From NCBI GenBank assembly GCA_009363875.1, contig CM018691.1:37797446-37861445 (forward strand): a stretch of 64,000 nt of DNA. The letters are read 5' to 3'. Under the pieces are notes generated by a model. It saw only the letters and a list, made by a program, of their open reading frames with translations. It did not search any database and was not told the origin of the DNA. This DNA comes from Mikania micrantha. Lineage: Eukaryota; Streptophyta; Magnoliopsida; Asterales; Asteraceae. The position numbers were made by a program, and so were the translations under genes. This document shows positions 21,671 to 32,264 of this stretch, piece by piece; position 1 is the stretch's first letter; every line of letters starts with the position of its first letter.

Positions 21671-22230
21671 TGTAAGGTCCTGAAAGGCTGGTACTTACCA
21701 AAACATCAACTCCCTTGACCAATTCCATATCCCACAAGTCCAGAAGGCATTGGAAGGATGGATTTCTCCTAACGAAGTCATTAGCCTTCAAAAGAAACAA
21801 TTATCCTTCGGAAGACTGAATACTTCCAAAGGATAACTCTATTCTTCCAATAGTCAGACTAAATACAAAACTTTCGAAGAACATAAAACGTTACAGGCTT
21901 CAATGATCTCAGTGATCAATATCTCATGATTGTCTTCCAATGAAGAAGAACATCGAAAGGTCTCCAAGCTAACCTGACCTTCCGATACTTCATCAATGTC
22001 TTCTCAAGATCAAGATTGGAGAATGCTCAACATCTTCCGACACAAAGACTTTCGAAGATCAAGAGTCTTGTACACTTTGCTTGTGAAAGAAATATACAAT
22101 TGAATTTGAAGTATTTTCTGTTCTTTTGCTAGTGTGTTTGAGACAGAATTGATAGAGTATTCCACATCTACCAATTCAGTAGAAGAAATCTTGTCCAAGT
22201 GTTGTGCAAAGTGTATAACCCGATCCAACA
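21671..22230 (+). repeat. 3' LTR of second SIRE-like element (560 bp)
   Basis: TGTAAGGTCC to CGATCCAACA. It contains scattered CTTCGGAAG/CTTCCGA-type motifs, several of them decayed (CTTCCAAAG). Confidence 0.85.
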
Positions 22231-22316
22231 ATAGTTATGATTAATTTATATATATATATATATTTTATTTTTTTCGCAAACGCAAACAAACAAACAACAT
22301 TATACACATATAAACA

Positions 22317-22680
22317 TGGTCGGCCCAAGCATTTTGGAGGTTTAAAGCGGATAATAAAATGAGGCCCTTTTACTAATATATTTTGTTTTCAATTATTGTA
22401 AATGTTGACAACTCACTTAACATATTATTCTTTTGATAATAGCATTACAAATATTCAATAGCCTAGTTGGTGAATATGTGATTCAACTTTTCAACGAAAG
22501 ACTTAAAACTATCGCCTCATAAAGTCTAGAATTATTGTATTGTTCCCTCTAATTTTCCATTTTGAACCAATTCAACAAAAGTTCATTTTATATAGAAAAT
22601 TTGCCAGAAATTGTGGCCCTAAAATTTTAGGGGCCCCAAGCCCTGGCTTTACCCATTAAGCTTGTCGGGCCACCCCATGC
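22317..22680. mobile_element. putative MITE with 9-bp direct repeats
   Basis: The 364-bp segment is flanked by exact ATATAAACA on both sides (22308-22316, 22681-22689). The ends are loosely inverted (TGGTCGGCCC at the left, and GGGTGGCCCG read from the right). A 9-bp target suggests a Mutator-like origin. The imperfect ends keep confidence moderate. Confidence 0.45.
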
Positions 22681-22689
22681 ATATAAACA

Positions 22690-24510
22690 AACAATGTAAC
22701 ACATGTTAAAGAATTCAAAAATAAGATATGCCTAATTTTATGGATATTCTTTCAGCTAAAAAATTCTAACATTTAGCCTCAAAATCTCTAAAAATCTAGA
22801 TAATTGCTTTACTAAAAATGTGCATGTGTTTAGTGGTTCGAGTGTTTAAATGAATCGGACTTAGGGTTTCATAGAATTATAGAATGTTAGTTAAATTCAT
22901 ACTGATATTGTTTTTTTTTGGATAATTTCTTTCATCTTAGTTGGCTTCATTGACTCCACCAACGACATGTCGTCGGCATAAAGTGATATATGCTGACGAC
23001 TATTTTAATCTATTGGTACTAATCTATACCGGCGAAATTTGTATCAACAATTTGCTGGCAGGATGTCAAAATAACCTATAGCGATGAAAAGTCGTTGAGA
23101 AAGCTCTTAAAAAAATTTCAGCATAGCTGCATACTCGTGTAGTGTTCTTTCATTTTAGTTTGTTGGCTTCATTGACTCCACAAGTCTCCTTGTTTTGTAC
23201 CAAGCTTCCATATGTTTATTTCATGACGTCAAATTAAATTTTCAAGTTTCATGGGCTTTATAATGAGTACTTTTAGAGATATTTTCACCTATGATATTAA
23301 TAATAATTATAGACTACGATTTCTATATATGTTTTCAATAATCACTTCCATCTTTGTCACCTCAATATCACTATCTATAATGTGTATTTTTTGTTTTGAT
23401 TGAGATATATACATGAGATACTTTAAAGTATTCAGGTCAAAGGGTTTTATATTTCTTTCAATATTATTCGTACACATCAAATGCTCATGAGTTTTATGTT
23501 CTTGATATGCTCTTATTTTCTATGACAAAGAATGAAAATCACAAATTAAGAGGATTATAGTGTTTATCTTCACTAGTGGGTGTATTATATAATTGATTTA
23601 TTAAGCTTCTTGTAAAATTAATCTGTAATTAAGTCAAAATCTACTAAAGTTAGGTCAAGTTAGTGATCATTCTCTTAGTCATAGGTTGTGTTTAATTTCA
23701 CAATTACGATTATTTTCTTAACTGTTTGTTTATTATATCAAATGTTCTGAAAACCTTTGAACCATATTTTTTGTTTGTCATCAAAAGATAGGGATGACAT
23801 ATTCTTCAACAGTACAAGTCCTTATGTGCAACTTATGTATGAGCTTTGATTTTGTGTGTTTCTAAGTCCATAGTGCCTGAATAATCATTTATATTGTTTT
23901 CTCTTTCTCTTGATACATTCATTAGGAAATCTGGAGAGTTTAGGTCTTAAGGGGTTTTTTTTTTTTTTTGTTGCAAGATTTTTTTTAACATATTTTTGTG
24001 TTTCAAATTATATGAAATGAAGTTCAGTTATTTTGACATGATAGTTTGTGAAGATTAATTCTAAAAATTTGTTGAACTAAAGTTCGGTTATCACAAATAT
24101 TCATGGTTGGTTTCAATCACAAGCATTATGTTTTATTGTTTTGTGTATGTAAATTTGTTTCTAGTCATCTGGTTTCAATGTTTTGTTATGTATGGAAATC
24201 TATAAAAGTATAAGAAAAATCTTTATCTGAGTGATGCCAAATGTAGATGGGCAACGTGTCTCATCGCTCATATTCAAATCTAAAAAAAATAATTTGTTTA
24301 AAGAAATAATTTTCCATTAGAAAATAAAAATCTTCACTAGAATGATATCAAGTTAATGTAACATTTTTTTGATATTAATATGCTAATGTAACTAACATAA
24401 CACGTCATGTTCAATTATCATACAATTCATATTTTATTTATAAAGTTAACATAGAGACTTATGATAACTTTCGTGAAAGCAAAGACGATAACATCTATTA
24501 AATTAAAGAT
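22690..24510. other. AT-rich intergenic sequence, nothing recognised
   Basis: No long frame, RNA gene or repeat with clear ends was found. The next exon of the receptor-like-protein gene was looked for here on the minus strand and not seen. Confidence 0.6.
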
Positions 24511-24519
24511 AAAACATAC

Positions 24520-26422
24520 CTTGGAAAGGAAACGGGCTAAAGAACAAGTTGCCTTGAAGATCTAGACTTTTAAGTGATGTGAGATCACTTAAAGATGATA
24601 CAAGACTTTCATCAAAATAGTTCCATCTAAGATTTAAGATTTTTAATTTTTTTAATGCAGTAGTTGTCTTTGAACCTGATTATGCATAAAAGTCATTGGT
24701 ATTTGTTAGTGTGCAAAATATTTAAAAAGATGTATGTCTCTACCTTAAATAGTTGTAAAATAAGAGTGAAATGATTACAATATTCTTATTCTAATATAAA
24801 TATTAATTCATATTACAAGTGTTTGACGAAAAAAATACTTATGCGGTAAGGGGTTAAGACATGTGGATAATAGGCTCCTACTCTGCAGCAAATACACGTT
24901 GAAGAGCGAGAGGTGTAGGACACCGTATGATCAGTTGTTGGTAGTGTACGTTTAAGGTCTTAATTAAGCAATTTATTTGTATGCAAATAATTGATAAAAA
25001 CCTGTCCAAAATATTTGATTGCCAAACTTCACAATTTATGTCATTCAATTTGATTGCTAATAGACTTGTAGCAGATAAAACTTTGAACGAAAATAGAAGT
25101 TGCCTTTGATTAACGAAAAACTTACAAATTTTGGAAATTTGTTTTTTATTTCTTTGATTGGTTTCCAGATTTAACTCCTCACAATTCACATAACTCTTGG
25201 GTCTCCAAGTGAGAGTGAATTTTAGCATTGTATTCAAAACGAACCAAACTCGCATGATCAATAGTGATTTAAAATAGTGATTAAAAAGACATTTGTCTTA
25301 ATAGTATCTAAGTTATTTTTTTAAGATGCTCTTCATTAAAAATTAGATTTGGGTTTCAAGTCCTCTTATGACAAAACTGTGGAAATTTTTTTTTTTTAAA
25401 GAAAATAAAAGCTAATAATAGTCCATGCCTTAGATCCAGATCCACCCACTTCATTATATATAGGCCATGCCTCTTGTGACAAACTGTAAATTATATCACT
25501 TTAACTTACTGTTTTTATAAAAAAATCAAAATAATGTGTCATGTTTATGCTTGTTACATTTATGTAAATAAAAGCATCTAAAAAAATTAAAAAACTAGTT
25601 GAGATTTTAACAAAATTAAAGATGAAAATTAGACAAGTATAATGGCATAATTTTTATAAAAAAGTACTCTAGCATAAAAAAATTATTAATGTTTAAAAAA
25701 ATGGGTAAAATTTATATAAAAAATTAGATTGATTAAAATATATCTGATTGTGACACATGTTATCACCATATAAAATCTAGCTTTTTGATAATTATATAAT
25801 ATCTTAAATGTCAATGTTACAAAAAAAAATAATAATAATGACACGTGACACGATCGTATACACTTACTTTTTAGATTAACCCATTGGATGATAGTTAATG
25901 ATTTAGTTCATTTTTCATGGGTTAGCAACCTTTCATACATACATACATACATACATACATACATACATACATACATACATACATACATACATACATACAT
26001 ACATACATACATACATACATAGGGGAGGGTTTCTAAGAAAACCATATTTTAAAGAAACTAAGGAAACTAATCATAATTATTACCAATTAATTTTTTTTTC
26101 TTTTTATTTTCTTTTATTGTAAGATAAGAAATGTAAAACAAGAAAAACAAATTAAAAAAATATTGTATTTTAGGTTATTACATATATGTAACTTGTATGT
26201 TACATATACTGATTACATATATGTAATATCATAAGTTAGATACGAAACTCTTTTAGTTACATATACGTAACTATGTGATCTACATTTTTTTTCAAAAAAC
26301 TTTTTTTAATATAACATTTCTAACCTTATTATAAAGAATTACGAACTTTTTTTCTAAAAAATTATTGGTTAGAATGAGTTTTCTTGGATTTCTCTAAAAC
26401 GATAAGTTTTCTCATGAACCTT

Positions 26423-26489
<67 letters not shown>

Positions 26490-28434
26490 TGAAGATCCGT
26501 TGTTAACCCATTAACCCTGGCAAAAAACGTTCAAATCTTCGAATTTTTTTTCATGGTATTTTTTATACAAAAATAGGGGGCTCCTTTTTTAAGTTTTTGC
26601 TAATTCACAAGCGTTTAGAAGTTAAACGAAGTGTAAGTTTGCGTTATACTACGAAGCTTAAATATAACTTATATATATATATATAGGGATTGAATACTTT
26701 GAAAACCCGATTTTAAAGAGAAAACTTTTAAACCTTATATGCACCGTTCAAAGTTACTTTGAATTTCTAATTAATTAATTAGAAAATTCTTGTGATCCAC
26801 AATTAATCTATCGTATTTTATTTAAACTTTTTAGGTAAAATACATATTTTACCATTCTAAGAGATGAAAGAGATTTTTAGAACATTTTTCCTATCTCCTA
26901 TAACTCATTTTCTCTTTTCTCTCTCCACTCTCTCACTCTTCAAGTCTATATGTTATCTATAAATTTTAAATATAAAACAGACACTACATATGTGTAGTTT
27001 TTTTAAATTATAAAAAACAATTTCTAGGAATAAAAAACACAAAAAAAACGTGTAGTTTTTATACGAACTAAAAAAGCCTATTTTTTAAGAGCAAAAAACA
27101 AAACAAAAAATGTGTACTTTTTATACCAAATATATTTTCACTAATGTTAAGAAAATTAAATATGTTTAACCGATTTAAAAATTTACAAGTTTTAAAACAA
27201 GTTTTCACTAATATTCAAAAATAATACACATGTGTAACATATTCAAATTCAAAGATACAACTATAAAATTAGTAAACTACACATGTGTAGGAATAAAAAA
27301 ATACACACAATAACCACAATTTAAAAAAATACACACACATTTATTTAATTACAAAAACTAGTATACACAAAACTGATCTGAGCAAAACAATATAAGTCGA
27401 ACAAACCGTTTAAAAAAGCTTATTGGGCTAAAGTGTTTGCCTTTAGCATCTCATGGAATCAAATAGTAATTGTTACTTTGTTACTGTTACAAATATGATT
27501 GAAGATGATATGTATAATTACCTTGAATTTGTAAGGTACCATATAAGCCACAGTTACTGAGATCCAATACCTCCATGTTTTTCGGAATACGAAATTCAGA
27601 AATATCTGTATGTAAAAGCAAGTGTTATGAGTATCAATCTTCACATTGTGAATTCATATTATATAACAAAAGTTGAGTTGAAATTGAAAAACAAGCAACG
27701 TGCCAAGAGGAGACGAGTCTAGCGGAAATCCGCTAGTGTAACTGAGATTCAAAACTTTGAGTGAAGTGAGCTGACTCAATGAGGGAAAGATGTTATTGGT
27801 TCCCATACAATTAAAACTAAGGCTGAGATTCTCCAACTTCTTCAATCCAGACAGTCTTTCAAGTCCTGCAAAAAAAAAAAAAGAAAAAAAAAGCAAATTA
27901 AGCCATCCCTACATTAGATGGCAATATAACAGATCAAGTATTCACAAAAATTAAACCAGCCATGAGATGCATGATACCTGTGGTCACATGAAAAGTATTG
28001 CCAATAAAATTCCATGACAAATCAAGTCTTCTCAACTCTTTAAAATGAAGGAAGATAGAAAGGTTTAAAGGCCACAATATCCTTTCACAGTTACCGATAT
28101 CCAAGGCTGAGTACTCACCAATGTCCTCCACGGATAACATGTTGTCCAAAGAGATGTCGGTTACATACTTATAATTATCACCAACAGAGGAGGAGATTGA
28201 GTTGCAATTGATCCTCTCCCAATCACAGTAACTGCTTCTATCATCAACCACCCAACTAGGGAGAAGATTGTCATAAGAGTTTGAAACTCCAGCAAGTGAG
28301 GCTTTAATTTCAAGAAGGGCTTTTCTTTCTTCTTCTTCAATGGAGATCCCCTCATGAGCCCAACCAACCATAAAAAGTAAAAACATTGACAGCATTAACG
28401 AGGATTTATGCTTAACAATATACCAACCCTCCAT
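24520..28434 (-). CDS. receptor-like protein (LRR-RLP), first four exons, partial
   Basis: The N-terminal part of an LRR receptor-like protein, a plasma-membrane protein class that perceives extracellular signals. Exons read on the minus strand: 28434-27978, 27865-27704, 27605-27522 and 24675-24520. All introns are in phase 1 and the joined frame is open for about 286 codons. Residues 12-28 form a hydrophobic signal peptide. The LRR N-terminal cap spans about 35-77 (ERKALLEIKASL, then SYCDWERINC). LRRs follow: ELRRLDLSWN, KLENLSLSFNCMG, SLKVLNLSY, MEVLDLSNCGLYG, KLKILNLRWNYF, SLKSLDLQGN. Intron 2 would start with GC rather than GT. Intron 3 is about 2.85 kb and holds MITEs and microsatellites. 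Exon 4 ends with a consensus donor (G/GTATGTTT), but no further exons, membrane helix or stop were found. It is probably a truncated gene, though a far longer gene with distant exons cannot be excluded. Confidence 0.7.
25934..26020. repeat. (CATA)n tetranucleotide microsatellite
   Basis: About 21 uninterrupted copies of CATA, inside the long intron of the receptor-like-protein gene. Confidence 0.95.
26021..26425. mobile_element. (TA)n-associated palindromic MITE
   Basis: Inverted ends AGGGGAGGGTTTCTAAGAAAAC (left) and AGGAAGGTTCATGAGAAAAC (read from the right). The arms stay similar inward (AGAAACTAAGGAAACT versus AGAAATCCAAGAAAACT). The central part has several TTACATATATGTAA motifs. It is bounded by (CATA)n and (TA)n. 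Same family as the split element at 4471-5422. Non-coding. Confidence 0.65.
26425..26487. repeat. (TA)n microsatellite
   Basis: An uninterrupted TA run of about 62 bp next to a MITE end. From here to 27500 the intron is AT-rich. A further (TA)n-bounded block at 26488-26670 (opening GGTGAAGATCCG) and one opening AGGGATTGAATAC at 26687 may be more elements of the same kind, but their far ends are unclear. Confidence 0.85.
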
Positions 28435-29794
28435 TTGTATTAATTAATTTGTACGAAAGAAATAATAAGGTATGAAGCTATATTGCAAATAAATGATGAG
28501 TTTATACATGTGGCGTTTGTATGCTCTTAAATTGAAGAAATAGTTTTCTTGCACAATATGACAAAAATCAACTTGTTCTAAAAAATTATATATTCTCCAT
28601 TTCAATTACATTAGGTTAAAGTTAAGTTTTGAAACTTAAAAGTTTTTAATTGTTTTTAATAATATATAATTTAGATATTATTCTTGAATATACAATTAAT
28701 AATTGATATATAAATGATGGTATTAGCCTAAACAAATTGATGTGACATAATGACATGATGAATAATGTATACAATAGATAAACAACCAAATTTAAAAAAT
28801 AAAAACACACGTCACCAAACAAAAACAACCAAATATATGCAATAGATAAACATAAATACAAGCGTTTGTTTATACATAACAATATAAATGTAACTGAAAA
28901 AAATACTAACTAATCACCGTGAGGGGGAGGGGATACTGTCATGGCTGCGAAAGTGGAGGGAGCTGGATACCCTGAGCATGAGCATCTCTAAGATCGACAT
29001 GGATCTACCATGAGATCAGCTTCTCCAGCCGGTCCATGCGTCGGTGGCTTGAGCTAGCTGCTGCTACAAATGAAGAAGCTGCTGAGTTGTATCTGAAATA
29101 CCTTGCTGCTACGACGTATCTATTATCAAGTGTTGTGTTTTTCACCCATTTCATTAACTCTTCCACATACATGAATATCTGAGAACAATGTTGTCATGGC
29201 ACTAATATACTTCTAGAAGAACTCTATTACCTCATTGGTATTCCAGCCCATAGATGGGTATACAACATCAGATTGTTCATCTTTAACCGCAAATTCAAGT
29301 GCGTATGATTGTTAACCAACGTAATGTTCCGTGTTCACATCATCGTCAACGCGAGGTTGTTGGTTCAAATCAAATTGCCATAATGAAGATTGAGCTGCAA
29401 CCTCTTCGTTAAGATCTTGCAATCTTGGTCTAATTGGAATGTTAGACGAATGCACACCAGTCTCATCCTTAAAAACACTATGATTAGTTTATCATTTGAT
29501 TAACAACATAACAACTAAATTATAGTTTTATCCCTCATAAGTTTCTTCCACTCTTGAAATATCGGAATATTGACCGAATAAAAAGTCTCTATCCCACCAC
29601 GGCATAATCGAAAAAATGGTAGCAAACAATAAATCTTATAACTTGAATTCGAAATAATTAGCAAGGAAAAACTTATTCAACAGTATATCAAATGAATCGT
29701 AAGCGAACGTTTATATCAACGATTTTAAAGACGAATAAAATGTCGTGTCGATGAATTTGTAACTTAGTTTTCGCTTTAAGAATATTATGCACGT
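28435..29794. other. upstream region of the RLP gene and degenerate coding-like remnant
   Basis: 28435-28920 is AT-rich and would hold the RLP promoter; no clear TATA box can be fixed. On the minus strand about 29480-29190 reads as a decayed coding segment (IPIRPRLQDLNEEVAAQSS, a stop, then YPSMGWNTNEVIEF). I do not recognise the family. About 28920-29100 also has coding-like GC content. Likely a pseudogene fragment, possibly of a DNA transposon. Confidence 0.35.
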
Positions 29795-30248
29795 TGAAAA
29801 AACGTTAAGGACGGACGATTTCTGTTTTGGATTGAAGGTTAGGGTTAGCACACATGACGAGTATGAATCAAATCAAATGGTATATTGAATAATCGAATGG
29901 TTACATGATCGAATCCACATCATAAAAGAACATAGTGTTGCCAGGGAGAGATCGAGCGTGATCTCTCCCCCTCTTGTGCTCAAAACCATAGAACACTCAA
30001 AAAAACCTTAAACTCTCAAAACTGGAAACTGTTATTTATAGGGGCTGTATCCCATTCGTACGAATGGATCAATTTGTATGCTCATTCGTACGAATGGACC
30101 CTTACACATTAAATTCATTCGCATATGCTCTTGGGAACGACTCAGTTCCCAATGTAACAACATACAAATACATACAAGTGATTACAAATGAACAAATACT
30201 AATCTAAGCTATTCGACTAGCAGCAAACACCCAAAATATGCACCAACA
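29795..30248 (-). repeat. 3' LTR of the 29.8-kb element
   Basis: 454 bp; plus-strand ends TGAAAAAACG and GCACCAACA. It contains CATTCGTACGAATGG palindromes twice (about 30055-30110). Confidence 0.85.
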
Positions 30249-31195
30249 TACTCCCCCTTGGACGTTGCTGGCGAATTGCTGAATCACTTGTATCTTCTTT
30301 CAATCTGCAATGATAAGTTCAATTGTTCCTTCCTACAGATGCCCCCTTGACTGATGTCTTTTGGTTCTGAACTCTTTAACCTGAACAAGTGTAACAAGTC
30401 TGATTCCCTGATACTTCTAGCTGTAGGCTTCTCCTTCAATTAAGCATATCCAAATGACGTTGTAGCCCAGTTCTTCTAGCACAGCACCGGCTCTTCTTGT
30501 TTTGCATATAATAAGGAGTCGTCTTCAACTGTCCATAAACAAAGTACCAGTCTTGATACACTTATCAAATCAAAGAGTATGCGTTAAGAACAACTTGATA
30601 AAGATCCACTGAAGTGTAAAAGACATGAAAGTTGCTTTCCTTTCTTCATTTTCTAGTTGATAATGAAGTCCCTTTAGGTCGTAGGATCGTATTAAAGTAA
30701 ACTCTTTCGGACCGGTCTTGACTGTCAAGTTCCTTCAATCATTACCAAATGCGAGAAGATGATAGTAAGCAAAACTACTTCCTACATTGTGAATATCTTC
30801 AGATCATACCATATCAAGCGAACCCAAAGGCTATTGCCTTTCTTCTTTAAAAATCAAGATTCCCTCCACAAAGCAGAATCTTCAACATGCGGAATATAAA
30901 TTTAACTTGAGAGGCCCAAATAACCAGATGTTCCTGATTACCCCACAAAATCAACAGATATTTGCATTCAAACTTTTCAGACATTTCTTCCCTTGAAAGA
31001 TAAGGTAGCCTACATTAGGTAAAGAAACACCGAATCATCTGAATTTTCATGAACCTTGCTGTTCAGCATCTCAATAGTCTCTGTAGTCTGACTGTATGAT
31101 AGCATGCATCAAGACCCTTCTATCTTCACTGACCTTCCATGAATATGATAGTAACATGAACTTTTAAGAACACCCATGACAGCCGCAATACCCTC

Positions 31196-31285
31196 TTTAC
31201 GGGGGTTCGGGGGCAGCGCCCCTGGTAGCAGGGTCCAAGGGGCGGCAGCCCCTGGCGGGGTCCAAGGGGCAGAGCCCCTGGCTGG
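31196..31285. repeat. GC-rich repeat of GGGGC(A/G)GNGCCCCTGG units
   Basis: Three imperfect copies of GGGGCAGCGCCCCTGG, GGGGCGGCAGCCCCTGG and GGGGCAGAGCCCCTGG, separated by GGGTCCAA or similar. Each unit is itself a small hairpin. Strongly GC-rich against AT-rich surroundings. Confidence 0.85.
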
Positions 31286-31842
31286 GGTCGATATTATTTT
31301 GTACAATGTTGTTATAGAAAAATCTCATTAGAAACTTGATTTTTCCAACAACTGTCTTGATACAATACCTAGTACGCATGAGGCTCCAGAATGGGTAACT
31401 TGTGCGAATGAGGGACCTCTTCATACGAATGGACATCAGAATGAATAACATATATGAATGGAACATACGAATGAGTTAATTGTGCGAATGAAGGTTCCAT
31501 TCGTGTAAACTGACCAGAATGAAAACTCATTCGCATGATACTGATGCAAATTACCTCATTCGTGTGAAACTGGTGCGAATAGGGGGCCATTAGCATGAAC
31601 TGATGCAGATGATGATGAGAATTGCAAAAACACGATTTAGCTCGAATTAGATCTCCAAACTTTGAATGAATGACCGAAGGGGAGCGACTAAGGCAATGGA
31701 ATGACCAATTTTGCAAAAACCCACCGAAAGTCGAGACCAATCGAATCAAACAGAGACAACTTTTAACGTCCAAAAATCAAGAGCTTGGCTTACAAGATCG
31801 GTTGTTAGACCTTTCTAGTGGTAACCTCGCTCTGATACGAAT

Positions 31843-32259
31843 CGAAAAAACGTTAAGGACCGACGATTTCTGTTTTGGATGGAAGGTTAGGATTAGCACA
31901 CATGACGAGTATGAATCAAATCAAATGGTATATTGAATAATCGAATGGTTACATGATTGAATCCACATCATAAAAGAACATAGTGTTGCCGGGGAGAGAT
32001 CGAGCATGATCTCTCCCCCTCTCGTGCTCAAAACCCTAAAACTCTAAAAAACCTAAAACTCTCAAAACTGGAAACTGGTATTTATAGGGGTTGTATTTCG
32101 TACGAATGGACCTTACACATTAAATTCATTCGCATATGCTCCTGCAAACGACTCAGTTCCAAGTGTAACAATATACAAATACATACAAGTGATTACTAAT
32201 GAACAAATACTAATCTAAGCTATTTGACCAGCAGCGGACACCCAAAATATGCACCAACA
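31843..32259 (-). repeat. 5' LTR of the 29.8-kb element
   Basis: 417 bp, pairs with 29795-30248. It lacks one of the CATTCGTACGAATGG copies and has CG where the partner has TG at its edge. Confidence 0.85.
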
Positions 32260-32264
32260 CACGT

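Larger units (their letters stand above)
16684..22230 (+). mobile_element. second SIRE-like element, 3' portion
   Basis: It begins abruptly inside the env-position ORF and ends with a polypurine tract (AGGGGGAGAC, 21661-21670) and a 560-bp LTR. The LTR shares the family ends (TGTAAGG..., ...ACCCGATCCAACA) with the elements at 3.4, 34.9 and 60 kb but is shorter and more diverged, so this is a related subfamily. The ORF is interrupted at 19453-21402 by a compound MITE. No 5' half is present. Confidence 0.8.
29795..32259 (-). mobile_element. non-coding LTR retrotransposon (TRIM/LARD-like)
   Basis: A 2465-bp element between exact CACGT duplications (29790-29794, 32260-32264). LTRs at 29795-30248 and 31843-32259 are close copies. 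On the minus strand a polypurine tract (CCAAGGGGGAGTA) precedes the 3' LTR, and a primer-like site (CGTATCAGAGCG) follows the 5' LTR. The roughly 1.6-kb interior has no gag or pol homology. It carries many CATTCG/CGAATG motifs (31370-31600) and a GC-rich repeat (31196-31285). It can move only with borrowed proteins. Confidence 0.85.

Noticed and set aside
24878..25261. 127-codon minus-strand frame in the RLP intron
   Set aside because: No recognisable domain, AT-rich, inside an intron that joins in frame without it.
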